Assembly (NCBI GenBank): GCA_934167965.1
Contig: CAKPMJ010000002.1
Coordinates: 124,001-188,000, forward strand
Origin: an uncultured Clostridia bacterium
GTDB taxonomy: Bacteria; Bacillota; Clostridia; TANB77; CAG-508
Length of the DNA: 64,000 bases
Direction of reading: 5' to 3'
Shown piece after piece: positions 9,045-18,038 of this stretch. How positions within the stretch are numbered: position 1 is the first letter of the stretch; each line of letters opens with the position of its first letter. The position numbers were made by a program, and so were the translations under genes. The notes beneath the pieces were generated by a model. It searched no databases. It saw only the letters and a program-made list of their open reading frames with translations, and was not told the DNA's origin.

Positions 9045-9935
9045 TTATTCACCTACCTTTTCTATAAAGATATCATTTAATGTTGGTTTCATTATTTCAA
9101 ACTTATTTACTGTTACTTCATTTTTAACAAGTTCTTTTAGAAGTTCGTGAGCCTGATTTTCATTCTCTATTTTTATTATATAGTCATTATTGTTATTAAT
9201 CTCTTTTTCTAATTTTAATTTTTCAATATATGTATCTATTTGTTCATTTGTTTGTATCTTAAGTCTATTAGCTGGATATCCTTCTTTAATTTTTCTTAAA
9301 TTTCCTTGTAATACAGTTTTACCTTTATTTAATATTAATATATCACTGCAAAACTGTTCTATTGTTGACATTTGATGTGCTGACATTATTACATATTTTT
9401 GATTTTCAACCAATTCAATTATTATATTTTTTAATAATTCTGTATTTACAGGGTCTAATCCACTAAATGGTTCATCCAAAACAACCAATTCTGGATTATG
9501 TATTACTGCAGTCATAAATTGGATTTTTTGTTGATTTCCTTTTGATAATTTCTCTGCAAGCATATCCATATATTCTTCAACTTTTAATTTATGTGCCCAA
9601 TTCTTTATTGATTTATCTGCATCTGTTTGGCTCATTCCTTTTAATTTTGCAAAATACATTAATTGGTCATATATCTTTACTTTTGGATATACTCCTCTTT
9701 CTTCTGGAAGATAACCAAAATTAACTGATTTTCTATCTACTTTTTTACCATTCCAGGTTATTTCTCCACTATCTTTTTTTATTATTCCAAGCAACATTCT
9801 TATAGTTGTTGTTTTTCCCGCTCCATTAGTTCCAAGAAGTCCAAAAACTCCCGGTTTTTCTAATGAAAATGAAATTCCATCTACTGCAGTTTTACCAATA
9901 AATGTTTTAGAAACATTCTCTAAAATTAATCCCAT
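9045..9935 (-). CDS. ABC transporter ATP-binding protein (NatA-like)
   Basis: A 296-residue ATPase with Walker A GTNGAGKTTT, signature LSKGNQQKIQ, Walker B LVVLDEPFSGLD and the switch histidine in MSAHQM. The C-terminal 80 residues (DUF4162-like) are typical of Na+ or drug exporters of the NatA type. The start at 9935 is set by AGGAG nine bases upstream; the frame is open further but without a ribosome binding site. It is followed with 1 bp spacing by its permease. Confidence 0.9.
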   Translation of the reverse strand: MGLILENVSKTFIGKTAVDGISFSLEKPGVFGLLGTNGAGKTTTIRMLLGIIKKDSGEITWNGKKVDRKSVNFGYLPEERGVYPKVKIYDQLMYFAKLKGMSQTDADKSIKNWAHKLKVEEYMDMLAEKLSKGNQQKIQFMTAVIHNPELVVLDEPFSGLDPVNTELLKNIIIELVENQKYVIMSAHQMSTIEQFCSDILILNKGKTVLQGNLRKIKEGYPANRLKIQTNEQIDTYIEKLKLEKEINNNNDYIIKIENENQAHELLKELVKNEVTVNKFEIMKPTLNDIFIEKVGE

Positions 9936-9951
9936 TTTATTTATTCTCCTA

Positions 9952-10551
9952 TTAACCAACAAAATTACTTCCTAACCATATTCTTGATATAAGATCTATA
10001 GAAAATAAGGTTAAAGTACTTATTGCCAAGGTATTTACTACTTTTTTATTATTTAATACAAATCTATTTAACATTGGTTGCATCCAATATATGGATATAA
10101 GTGCAATAATCCCAAACTTTGCATCTGGTATTAGTGCTATTCTTCCTTGAAAGTTCATGAAATTCTCGCTATAATCCCATAATGTTTTAAAGTTTCCTCC
10201 GTTGTAATCAATTATATATGTTGTTGCTAATTCTACTGCTGTTGCCAATATACATGATTCTAAATATATAATTAATGGTCTAATATTTACTTTTCCAATT
10301 TTTATTGGCTTATTCTTTGTTCTATAAAATATTATTGTTATTAGTAAACCTCCAACTCCATAAATAGGTAGCCATGGTCCAAATAAAAATCCTCTATTTA
10401 AAAGTTGATGTTCTTCTACTACAAAAACAATTCCTTCATATATCCATCCAACTATGCAATATATTATAAAAAATATAAATATATCTCTTATTACTTCAAC
10501 TTTTTTCATTTTTGAAAAATCTATACCAAAATTAAATATCTCGTTTATCCC
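9952..10551 (-). CDS. Putative ABC transporter permease, CmpB family (PF06541-like)
   Basis: A 199-residue protein with four or five helices and the family-typical NRGFLFGPWLPIYG and WDYSENFMNFQGRI segments. Its molecular role is not established. The start at 10551 (MGINEIFN) is chosen because CGGAGAA just upstream serves as ribosome binding site; the upstream in-frame extension would contain a CGG codon, which native genes here otherwise avoid. It sits between two ABC systems and may belong to either. Confidence 0.75.
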   Translation of the reverse strand, partial: GINEIFNFGIDFSKMKKVEVIRDIFIFFIIYCIVGWIYEGIVFVVEEHQLLNRGFLFGPWLPIYGVGGLLITIIFYRTKNKPIKIGKVNIRPLIIYLESCILATAVELATTYIIDYNGGNFKTLWDYSENFMNFQGRIALIPDAKFGIIALISIYWMQPMLNRFVLNNKKVVNTLAISTLTLFSIDLISRIWLGSNFVG

Positions 10552-10582
10552 CATTTTTATTCTCCGTTTCTTGTTACATTTT

Positions 10583-11374
10583 CTATTCAACATTTACACC
10601 TTTTTTTATTATCTTACTTCCAATTATATAATAAATCAATATATATACCAAATATAATATAATTCCTCCATGCATCATAAGTTGAATTGTATCTTTATTT
10701 GGTAACTCCACTGTATCAAATAAATTCATTATATTGCTATTAAATAATCCTGCCACAAATAGCAATAATAAAGTAGTAATACTCATTACCATAAAAGCAC
10801 AAAATCCATATATAACAGATTTTACTATTCTTTTATTGTTTGACTTATGTCCTAATACAATTCCTAAATACCCTGCAATTAAAATAAATGTAAATTCTAA
10901 TATCAATATCACTGCTATTACAATTACTAATATGTTTATATTAATTTCTAGTATTGATGCAACTGGTGTAAGTATTCCTTTAATTATTTCAATATTGTTT
11001 TTTGTTCCATATCCTATTGCAATACATATAAATATTACCACAAATGAAGTTATTATTGCAATAAAACCAGACAAAACTTTTGATAAAAATATTGTTTTAT
11101 TTTTTACAGGTAATGTATGAGTTAAATAAGATTCATCTTTGTATACATTTCTCACTAATCTAACCCAACATCTCATAAAATTATTTATTATGATATTAAA
11201 CATCATAGCTATTGATATACCATAGCATACTTGTGTTACAATATTAAATATTATAGAATTTTCTATATTACTTAGTCCTCTTGCTATTCCTGAAAAAACT
11301 AATCCTAAAATATAGAAAATAATTAATGGTTTATATATCCATTTTAAATCATATTTCATTAATTTTCCTAGCAT
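10583..11374 (-). CDS. ABC-2 type permease of the YtrA-controlled operon
   Basis: A 263-residue protein with six predicted helices and no large soluble domain, similar in topology to small bacteriocin or cell-wall-antibiotic exporter permeases. It overlaps the ATPase gene by 7 bp (ATGCTAG), so the pair is co-translated. The ribosome binding site is AGGAGGTG. By context it forms an exporter with the 11368-12063 ATPase, possibly induced by envelope stress. Confidence 0.8.
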   Translation of the reverse strand: MLGKLMKYDLKWIYKPLIIFYILGLVFSGIARGLSNIENSIIFNIVTQVCYGISIAMMFNIIINNFMRCWVRLVRNVYKDESYLTHTLPVKNKTIFLSKVLSGFIAIITSFVVIFICIAIGYGTKNNIEIIKGILTPVASILEININILVIVIAVILILEFTFILIAGYLGIVLGHKSNNKRIVKSVIYGFCAFMVMSITTLLLLFVAGLFNSNIMNLFDTVELPNKDTIQLMMHGGIILYLVYILIYYIIGSKIIKKGVNVE

Positions 11375-12063
11375 TTAAAACACCTCCTAAATATTTCATC
11401 TATTGATCCCTTTTCTTTTTCTCTTAATTCATCTGCTGGAGATGTTAATATAATTTCACCATTATTCATGAATATTACTTCATCTAATATTCTTTCTATA
11501 TCAGCAATTAAATGTGTTGATATAATTAAACTTGCACCTTCCTTAAAATTTGACAATATCGTATCTAAAATATAATCTCTTGTTGCAGGATCAACGCCTC
11601 CTAGCGGTTCATCTAATATGTACAAGTCCGCTTCTCTACTCATTACTAGAACCAATTGTAGTTTTTCTTGCATACCTTTAGACATTTTCGAAATTTTCTT
11701 ATTTATGTCCAAATTCAAATCCTTTAATAATTTCTTTGCTTTATTACTATCAAAATTATCATAAAAATCCTCAAAAAATTTAAACACTTCTGATATTTTC
11801 ATATCTTTGTCTAAATATGTTCTTTCTGGTAAATATGATATAATTTTTTTGGAGTTTACACCCGGTTTTTCACCATTTATATAAATCTCGCCACTTGTAG
11901 GTATTAGTAAATCATTAATTAATTTTATAAGTGTTGATTTTCCTACACCATTCATTCCTAAAAGACCTATAATTTTGCCTCTTTCAATCTTCAAGTTTAT
12001 GTCTTTTAAAATTGGAGTATTATCAAAATTTTTACACAAGTGCTTACATTCTAATAATTCCAT
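11368..12063 (-). CDS. ABC transporter ATP-binding protein (YtrB-like)
   Basis: A 231-residue ATPase with Walker A GLLGMNGVGKSTL, signature MSKGMQEKLQ, Walker B YILDEPLGGVD and switch histidine STH. It lies 1 bp after the GntR regulator and overlaps the permease, forming a regulator-ATPase-permease operon like ytrABC of Bacillus, which is induced by cell-wall antibiotics. The substrate is inferred from this context only. Confidence 0.88.
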   Translation of the reverse strand: MELLECKHLCKNFDNTPILKDINLKIERGKIIGLLGMNGVGKSTLIKLINDLLIPTSGEIYINGEKPGVNSKKIISYLPERTYLDKDMKISEVFKFFEDFYDNFDSNKAKKLLKDLNLDINKKISKMSKGMQEKLQLVLVMSREADLYILDEPLGGVDPATRDYILDTILSNFKEGASLIISTHLIADIERILDEVIFMNNGEIILTSPADELREKEKGSIDEIFRRCFKC

Positions 12064-12064
12064 A

Positions 12065-12427
12065 CTATTTTCCTCCTAATTCCTGCAAGCAGTGGATAGC
12101 CTCTTCTTTACCAAATCCTATATTTTTCATTCCTTCTAGGTAATTTTCTATTTTTTCTTTTGCCAATTTTCGTTTTATCTCTTCAATTAATTCATCATTA
12201 TTTGTTACAAATTTTCCATTGGTTCTTTCAGTGTAAAGTAATCCTTCATTTTCAAGTTCTGTTAATGCTTTTTGCATTGTATTTGGATTTACTCTTGCTG
12301 TAAGTGCTAGCTCTCTTACAGACGGAATTCGTTCTCCCTTTTTTAACTCACCAGATACAATTTGTATTCGCAACATTTCTACTAATTGAATATAAATTGG
12401 CCTTTCATCATCAAAAATATATTTCAC
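12065..12427 (-). CDS. GntR-family repressor, YtrA subfamily
   Basis: A GTG start at 12427 with AAAGGA upstream gives 120 residues beginning KYIFDDERPIYIQL. The N-terminal winged helix carries GERIPSVRELALTARVNPNTMQKALTELE compressed over about residues 30-60, and a short helical tail follows, as in the YtrA subfamily, which lacks the large effector domain. It heads the ABC operon, and its operator overlaps its own promoter. Confidence 0.9.
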   Translation of the reverse strand: MKYIFDDERPIYIQLVEMLRIQIVSGELKKGERIPSVRELALTARVNPNTMQKALTELENEGLLYTERTNGKFVTNNDELIEEIKRKLAKEKIENYLEGMKNIGFGKEEAIHCLQELGGK

Positions 12428-12442
12428 AATATCTATCCTTTC

Positions 12443-12497
12443 TATTATTGTATTACTTGCATAATACAATAATACTATTTTGTGTTTTAATTGTCAA
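12443..12497 (-). promoter_or_regulatory. Promoter and palindromic operator of the ytrA-like operon
   Basis: TTGACA (12497-12492), 17 bp, TATTAT (12474-12469) is an excellent sigma-A promoter. A perfect inverted repeat with 13-bp arms (12443-12455 and 12462-12474, core ATTGTATTA/TAATACAAT, 6-bp spacer) covers the -10 box and start site, so the GntR protein probably represses its own operon. Confidence 0.8.
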
Positions 12498-12515
12498 TAT
12501 TTTATTTGAATTTTT

Positions 12516-12760
12516 TTAAGTTGTCAAAAAGGAACGTCCCCATTGACAATAAGTTTGTATCTCACCAATCCCTTTTTCTATGTATTGCCTAACTTCATTA
12601 TTTTCAATATTCATTTTTTTGTAAGCATCAAATATCAAATTATATATTTCTTGTTTTGACTTATTTTTAAATTTCTCATATATATTTTGTACATCATTCA
12701 AATCTAATTTTAATTCTAAATAATCTCTACCTGCTAATATACATCCTATTGCCTGTACTA
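12516..12760 (-). pseudogene. Remnant of an unidentified gene ending in a repeat element
   Basis: An open frame without a convincing start or ribosome binding site encodes a helical segment (AIGCILAGRDYLELK to YIEKGIGEIQ) and ends inside the dispersed 30-bp repeat at 12521-12550. Its 5' part abuts the terminator of the neighbouring gene. It looks like the tail of a decayed gene; the family is not recognised. Confidence 0.35.
12521..12550. repeat. Dispersed 30-bp hairpin repeat (GGAACGTCCCC type), copy 1
   Basis: TTGTCAA and TTGACAA arms enclose AAAGGAACGTCCCCA. Near-identical copies occur at 24086 and 51160, and a long palindromic version at 16523. Confidence 0.75.
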
Positions 12761-12764
12761 AAAC

Positions 12765-12798
12765 AATACAAAAAAGACTAACTTTTGAAGTTAGTCTT
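12765..12798 (-). terminator. Rho-independent terminator
   Basis: AAGACTAACTT/AAGTTAGTCTT arms with a 3-nt loop and a T-run on the minus strand, downstream of the gene at 12808. Confidence 0.85.
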
Positions 12799-12807
12799 AC
12801 TTATTTT

Positions 12808-13911
12808 TTATTTTTCTATATATCCTTTTATTGACTTAGTATACATGTCATCTGTTATTGATTGATATTTCTTTCCATCATAATCATCTGTAAATCCATT
12901 ATATGCTTTATAAACATCTCCTGTTTCTGTATTATATACTCTTTCATATCCTAAAGTTGCATCACTTTGTTTTTGACTCATTATATCATAAGAAGCATTT
13001 CTTGATTCCCATGAAGACATTATACTATCTGTCATCTGATTACATATATTTCTAACATTTTGGAAATTTTTCATTACAGCATCTTCTTGGCTATAAAATT
13101 GATTTACAAATGTATCTGTAAATTGTAAAGATGATGACATCTTATTTAAAACACTTTCCCAATTTATTAGTTCATCTTTTGGAGCTGTAATAAACATTGT
13201 ATTATATACATTTAAATAATATATATCTATTTTCTTTCCTGAGAAAACGTTTTCTTGAACATAATATGGTCCCGCATCATATACATATGCAGTAAATATT
13301 CCTTCTGCTTCTCTTCCATTTTCATTCTTAAAAGTTGCTCTTAATATATCTCCATCATTTATTGGAGATTTACCAATCTTTTCTGTTACTTTAAAATTAG
13401 TTAATGTTGGAAATGTAAATTCAGCTGTATTATTTACTGGTCCTAATTCATTAAATATCTTATAAAAACCTTCTGTAGTTTTTTCCGATATTACTGGATT
13501 TTTTGCAAATATACTATCTGGATAATATTTATTTTGAAAGTCTTTAGCATCTTGTGATTTGTTATATCCTTCTGTTTTCATATTAAAGAAAAATTGATAT
13601 GCAGTATCTTTTGGATTATATACCTTAATAGTATAATGTATACAATCTCCTATTACTTGAGTCTCCCATCCTTCTGGTATATCCATTGATACTAACCCAT
13701 TATTAAAGTTAGTATATTTAATACTTGCAGTTTCACTTTCTTTTATTTTTACATCTTCTTTTTTAGAAAAAATACCACTACTTTTTGAAGATCCATTTTC
13801 ATTCTCATTTTTATTATTTTTTATAACTATCCCCCCTATAATACAAATTACTAAAATAATTGCTATACTTGCAATTATTAACAATACTTTTTTGTTTTTT
13901 ATTTTTTCCAT
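12808..13911 (-). CDS. Membrane-anchored extracytoplasmic protein, unknown function
   Basis: A 367-residue protein with an N-terminal anchor (about residues 8-31), a low-complexity Asn/Glu/Ser linker and about 300 residues outside the membrane. It contains MDIPEGWETQV, reminiscent of PsbP/MOG1-like exported domains, but no LPxTG or NPxTN sorting signal. It lies 4 bp after a class B sortase gene, so the two are co-transcribed; how they relate is unclear. The ribosome binding site is GAGGAGG. Confidence 0.7.
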   Translation of the reverse strand: MEKIKNKKVLLIIASIAIILVICIIGGIVIKNNKNENENGSSKSSGIFSKKEDVKIKESETASIKYTNFNNGLVSMDIPEGWETQVIGDCIHYTIKVYNPKDTAYQFFFNMKTEGYNKSQDAKDFQNKYYPDSIFAKNPVISEKTTEGFYKIFNELGPVNNTAEFTFPTLTNFKVTEKIGKSPINDGDILRATFKNENGREAEGIFTAYVYDAGPYYVQENVFSGKKIDIYYLNVYNTMFITAPKDELINWESVLNKMSSSLQFTDTFVNQFYSQEDAVMKNFQNVRNICNQMTDSIMSSWESRNASYDIMSQKQSDATLGYERVYNTETGDVYKAYNGFTDDYDGKKYQSITDDMYTKSIKGYIEK

Positions 13912-13915
13912 ATCA

Positions 13916-14653
13916 CTATTCCTCCTCTATTATTTTTTTAGCATGTACTACCACTCTATACTTGTTATTATTAGCACATGTTGACAATGTTAAAATAGAA
14001 TCTTTTTTTGATACATCTATTTTAAAATCTTTGATACTTCTTTCTTTTATAGTTTGTATAAATTTCTCAAACTCACTATCATTTTTAAATTCAGTCTTAA
14101 TATAATAATCTTCTTCCTCTATCTTATAAATAGAAAATATTTGATATATATCATTTTGCTTCTCTGTATTAAGTATAATTTTTTCATTTTCTTTATTATT
14201 ATACCACTCCGATTTTAAAACTTTTTTCAAACTTCCAAACATTGAATTATCTCTTCTATTATGCCCATAAATCACAATATTTTTGTCTGTATTATCAAAT
14301 TTATTTTTGTAGTCAGCAAAAATCCAACCGGCCGAGTTTATTTTTTTATTAAAACTATGTGTTAAATAAAATTCATTGTCTTTTGCCCTTACAATAGGAT
14401 ATTCAATATTTGTATTATTTACTTTAATCCATGCAATAGTGTCATCATTTTGTTCTTTTAGTGATTTAAAATTTATATTATATTTTTCTTTTCCTTCATC
14501 AGAATTATCATTTTCAACAATTACTGAATTATTTATTTGCCCCATTATATCATTACTCTCATTATTCTCTTTATACCATTTGTATATTTTTCCTTCTGAA
14601 TATACTAACATACAAAATAATATCAAATAAATAAGTATATATTTTTTCTTCAT
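13916..14653 (-). CDS. Class B sortase
   Basis: A 245-residue protein with an N-terminal membrane anchor and a sortase B core: catalytic His in IVIYGHNRRD, catalytic Cys in LTLSTCAN and the Arg in YRVVVHAK. Sortases attach surface proteins to peptidoglycan or build pili. The start at 14653 follows AAAGGGAG. No protein with an obvious sorting motif is in the window, so its substrate must be elsewhere or use an unusual signal. Confidence 0.9.
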   Translation of the reverse strand: MKKKYILIYLILFCMLVYSEGKIYKWYKENNESNDIMGQINNSVIVENDNSDEGKEKYNINFKSLKEQNDDTIAWIKVNNTNIEYPIVRAKDNEFYLTHSFNKKINSAGWIFADYKNKFDNTDKNIVIYGHNRRDNSMFGSLKKVLKSEWYNNKENEKIILNTEKQNDIYQIFSIYKIEEEDYYIKTEFKNDSEFEKFIQTIKERSIKDFKIDVSKKDSILTLSTCANNNKYRVVVHAKKIIEEE

Positions 14654-14713
14654 CAAAACTCCCTTTCTCCACATATATATTTTATCATATTATTTTTTAT
14701 TTTTCACGTTTTT

Positions 14714-14769
14714 ACCAATATTTCCGTGACTCTTTGGTAATTGATTTTTTTATAATTATGTGCTATATT
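14714..14769 (+). promoter_or_regulatory. Promoter of the HTH regulator gene
   Basis: TTGATT (14741-14746), 17 bp, TATATT (14764-14769). A TACCAA...TTGGTA inverted repeat (about 14713-14739) lies immediately upstream and could be an operator. Confidence 0.55.
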
Positions 14770-14801
14770 ATACCCATATAAATTTAACTTTGGAGGTTAT
14801 T

Positions 14802-16523
14802 ATGACTTTTTGTGAACAATTAAACAAATATATAGAACAAATCAACTGCTCTTCTCAAGAGCTAGTAACAGCTTCAGAACTTTCATCTACCGTTATTAGC
14901 CGTTATCGTAAAGGTGATAGAACACCAAATATAAAAAGTAAACAATTAAAACAATTAGCAGATGGATTATACAAACTTAGCAATGAAAAAAATATCAATT
15001 TATCTAAAGATGAAATATATAATTCTTTAGCTAATACTTTAAATGATATTACTATTGATTTTGAGCAACTAAGCCAAAACTTTAATGAAATTATTTCAAC
15101 ACTAAATATTAGCATTGCCGACTTGTCTCGTTTTATGGGATATGACTCTTCTTTTATTTCTAAAATTCGTACTGGAAGTAGAAATCCCTCAAAACCTCAA
15201 GACTTTATAACATCAGTTTGCAATTTTATTGTAACAAAATATAACTCTGAAAGTGATAAAAAGACAATCTCTCTTCTTATTGGCTGTAAATTAGAAGACC
15301 TAAAAAATGACTCAGCTTATCTTGAAAAACTAACTAATTGGTTTTCTACTAATTCGTCATTATCTAAAGTTGGTAATTTTTTAAATAACTTGAATGATTT
15401 TGATCTAAATGAATATATAAAAGCAATTCACTTTGATGAAATGAAAGTTCCTTTTGTTCCATTTTATAAATCTGGAACAAAAAATTATTATGGAATTGAG
15501 GAAATGAAAAAAGGTGAAATAGACTTTTTCAAAGCTACTGTCCTTTCTAAATCAAATGAACCTATTTTTATGTGTAGTGATATGCCAATGGAAGATATGG
15601 CTAAAGATGTTGATTTTGGCAAAAAGTGGATGTTTGCCATTGCAATGACTTTAAAGAAAGGACTGCACTTAAATATAATTCATAACCTTGACCGACCATT
15701 TAATGAAATGATGCTTGGTCTAGAAAGTTGGATTCCTATTTATATGACAGGACAAGTTTCTCCTTATTACCTAAAAGGTATACAAAATTCAGTTTATTGT
15801 CACTTAAATTACGTGTCAGGTGTTGCTGCACTTACTGGAGAATGTATAAGTGGTTATCATAATAGTGGAAAATACTTTTTAACAAGCAATAAAGCAGATG
15901 TCTCATACTATCAAACTAAATCTAAAAATTTACTTAATATTGCTAAACCTCTTATGGAAATCTACAGATCAGAATCAAAAAATGCTTTTATAGCATTTAT
16001 GTCTGCAAATGCTAAACTTAATGGAACACGTAGAAGAATCTTATCTTCTTTGCCAATTCAAACCATTTCAGATGAATTACTATTAAAAATTTTAAAACGA
16101 AATAACGTAAATGATAATGATATAAAAAATATAATGGATTCTATAAAAGAACAAAAACAAATCATTCAAACAATACTAAAAAATAATACAATTGAAGATG
16201 AAATATCAGAAATTTCTAAGGAAGATTTTGATAATTGTACTCCTACTCTTTCTCTTTCAAATTGTTTTTATGAAAATAAAGTTTATTATAATTATGAAGA
16301 ATATTTAGAACATTTAAATTTAACTAAAGATTTTGAAAAAAGTAATAAAAATTATAAATTATCTACCAATTATAAACATACTTTTAGGAACATACAAATT
16401 CACATATCTGAAAATAATTGGGTTATGATTTCTAAAGACAATTGCCCTTCTATACATTTTGTAATACAACATCCTAAACTTAGAGATGCAATTGAAAACT
16501 TTATTCCACCTGTAGTTGAATAA
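14802..16523 (+). CDS. Large protein with two Cro/CI-like HTH segments, putative regulator
   Basis: The start at 14802 follows GGAGG; 573 residues. Two helix-turn-helix-like segments lie near the N-terminus (about 15-50, ASELSSTVISRYRKGDRTP, and about 95-130, LSRFMGYDSSFISKIRTGSRNP), so each looks like an XRE domain with its own recognition helix. The remaining 400 residues are not recognised and have no membrane helix. Tandem HTH with a long C-terminus suggests a ligand-sensing regulator; the target is unknown. The gene ends in a 68-bp perfect palindrome. Confidence 0.75.
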   Translation: MTFCEQLNKYIEQINCSSQELVTASELSSTVISRYRKGDRTPNIKSKQLKQLADGLYKLSNEKNINLSKDEIYNSLANTLNDITIDFEQLSQNFNEIISTLNISIADLSRFMGYDSSFISKIRTGSRNPSKPQDFITSVCNFIVTKYNSESDKKTISLLIGCKLEDLKNDSAYLEKLTNWFSTNSSLSKVGNFLNNLNDFDLNEYIKAIHFDEMKVPFVPFYKSGTKNYYGIEEMKKGEIDFFKATVLSKSNEPIFMCSDMPMEDMAKDVDFGKKWMFAIAMTLKKGLHLNIIHNLDRPFNEMMLGLESWIPIYMTGQVSPYYLKGIQNSVYCHLNYVSGVAALTGECISGYHNSGKYFLTSNKADVSYYQTKSKNLLNIAKPLMEIYRSESKNAFIAFMSANAKLNGTRRRILSSLPIQTISDELLLKILKRNNVNDNDIKNIMDSIKEQKQIIQTILKNNTIEDEISEISKEDFDNCTPTLSLSNCFYENKVYYNYEEYLEHLNLTKDFEKSNKNYKLSTNYKHTFRNIQIHISENNWVMISKDNCPSIHFVIQHPKLRDAIENFIPPVVE

Positions 16524-16590
16524 GAGTGTCAAATGGGACGTTCCTTAATGACAATATATTGTCATTAAGGAACGTCCCATTTGACACTCT
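16523..16590. repeat. 68-bp perfect palindrome of the GGGACGTTCC repeat family
   Basis: Two 34-bp arms (AGTGTCAAATGGGACGTTCC...) form a perfect inverted repeat directly after the stop codon. There is no T-run, so it is not a standard terminator, though the RNA would fold into a very strong hairpin at the mRNA 3' end. Confidence 0.85.
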
Positions 16591-16596
16591 CTAACA

Positions 16597-17349
16597 TTAA
16601 ATTCTAGTAGCCATAAGTATCTTTAATATTTTCTCCTTTGGGGTAAACACTTTATATTTAATAAAGTATTTCTGAATTGGATTGAAAAATGTATCTAATA
16701 ACAAAATATCTTTTATCCTAAATTTCACTCCTTTTCTTTCTAAATAGTCACATGTAAATAATTTACATCCTATACATTTAGCATCACATGTATAATTTTC
16801 CTTATTTAAATACTCACACAATACTAATTTTGTTAATGGTCCTAAACATTTTATTCTAAAATGGTGACAACATCCAGTTAATGATTTGGCATTTCTTTTT
16901 TCTCCACATTTATTATTTTGAAAATCACACAGATTTTTTCCATAAAAGTGGCTGTCTAAATAGTTGCATACTGTATCATAAATATAATTGTATCTATTGT
17001 AACACTTATCATAAAAAATTGCATTTATACCATTAATAAAGTCTTTATGAAATATGTTGTTTTCATCATAATTTAATACATAGCCTATTATTATTTTATT
17101 ATCTTCTTCTACACCTATCTTCACTTTTTGATGTAAAATCTTTGTTTTTACTTTAAGTAGTTTTCTTAACAACTTTTTATATTCTTTTTCATTAAATGTT
17201 CTAAAATTTATTCTCAGTGTAAGTACACTTTTATTTTTTATTTCATTTGTACTAAAATTTATGATATCTATACTTCTTTCTTTGTTTTTTTCTTTATTAT
17301 CCATAATCTTCAAGTAATATTCATTATCTAGTTCTATATATTTTTCCAT
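16597..17349 (-). CDS. Cysteine-rich protein of unknown function
   Basis: A 250-residue protein. The central part (about 140-205) carries many cysteines and histidines (CDFQNNKC, GCCHHFRIKC, CDAKCIGCKLFTC), suggesting metal or Fe-S binding; flanking parts are rich in Lys and Ile. It is soluble and I recognise no family. The ribosome binding site is AAGGAGGTAAC. It is probably monocistronic and convergent with the HTH gene. Confidence 0.7.
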   Translation of the reverse strand: MEKYIELDNEYYLKIMDNKEKNKERSIDIINFSTNEIKNKSVLTLRINFRTFNEKEYKKLLRKLLKVKTKILHQKVKIGVEEDNKIIIGYVLNYDENNIFHKDFINGINAIFYDKCYNRYNYIYDTVCNYLDSHFYGKNLCDFQNNKCGEKRNAKSLTGCCHHFRIKCLGPLTKLVLCEYLNKENYTCDAKCIGCKLFTCDYLERKGVKFRIKDILLLDTFFNPIQKYFIKYKVFTPKEKILKILMATRI

Positions 17350-17413
17350 ATGTTACCTCCTTTTTTATTATAACTCATAATTTGATTTTATTCAAGTATT
17401 TTTTTGTTTTTTA

Positions 17414-17442
17414 TTGACATAATATTTTATATATGGTATACT
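17414..17442 (+). promoter_or_regulatory. Sigma-A type promoter
   Basis: TTGACA (17414-17419), 17 bp, TATACT (17437-17442), upstream of the small gene at 17493. Confidence 0.75.
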
Positions 17443-17492
17443 AATAGTATGATAATTTTATTATCAAATATTTCTGAAAGGAGGGTACTATT

Positions 17493-17666
17493 ATGGCATA
17501 CAAAGATAGTCAAGACTTCCGTAATGATTATCCTGGTGGATATTCAAAAAACGGCGATGTTTACGACGGCAATGACAATCGCGTTGGTTATGTAACTGGT
17601 GATGGTGATTATCGTATAAATAACGATAAAACCAACGATGGTCAACTGTACAGTAACAGAAAATAA
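17493..17666 (+). CDS. Small hydrophilic protein, 57 aa, Gly/Asp/Asn-rich
   Basis: The ATG follows GAAAGGAGGG. The 57 residues are polar, with repeated NGDVYDGNDN and TGDGDYRINNDK stretches resembling beta-hairpin or calcium-binding turns. There is no signal peptide. It has its own promoter and terminator. Function unknown; it could be a spore or cell-surface small protein. Confidence 0.75.
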   Translation: MAYKDSQDFRNDYPGGYSKNGDVYDGNDNRVGYVTGDGDYRINNDKTNDGQLYSNRK

Positions 17667-17680
17667 GTAGTACCCCAAAT

Positions 17681-17724
17681 AACAAGACTGTTCAACAAAT
17701 GTTGAACAGTCTTGTTATTTTTTT
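17681..17724 (+). terminator. Rho-independent terminator
   Basis: AACAAGACTGTTCAACA arm, short loop, complementary arm and T8, after the small gene. Confidence 0.9.
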
Positions 17725-17775
17725 ATTAAAAGGTGCCAAAAGGAACATCCCTCTCGACCTTTCCATCAACACAAA

Positions 17776-17800
17776 AACCATCTCATTAAGAGATGGTTTA
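17776..17800 (-). terminator. Terminator of the tRNA gene
   Basis: ACCATCT/AGATGGT arms followed on the minus strand by a T-run, just downstream of the tRNA at 17805. Confidence 0.6.
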
Positions 17801-17804
17801 AATA

Positions 17805-17881
17805 TGGTGCTCCCTCAAGGATTCGAACCTTGGACCCACCGGTTATGAGCCGGTTGCTCTGACCAACTGAGCTAAGGGAGC
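17805..17881 (-). tRNA. tRNA with CAT anticodon (Met elongator or Ile2)
   Basis: A complete cloverleaf with GCTCCCT acceptor stem, anticodon CAT in a CTCATAA loop, GGTTCGAAT T-loop and encoded CCA. Whether it is elongator Met or lysidine-modified Ile2 cannot be decided by eye. Confidence 0.9.
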
Positions 17882-18038
17882 AATTATTCACGACATTTAG
17901 TAGTATATATTATTTTTTTTGTTTTGTCAATAGTTTTTTTGTATTTTTTTGTTTATTTTGTTTTTATTTTATTAAAATATAACAATAGTTAATATATTAG
18001 CATTAAACTAATATATTAACTATACATAAAAAACTAAA

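Noticed and set aside
10552..10593. Upstream extension of the CmpB-like gene containing a CGG arginine codon
   Set aside because: The triplet lies in the ribosome binding site of the better start at 10551, so it is not translated.
16523..16590. CRISPR-like or IS end
   Set aside because: Single palindrome, no spacers, no transposase, no target duplication visible.
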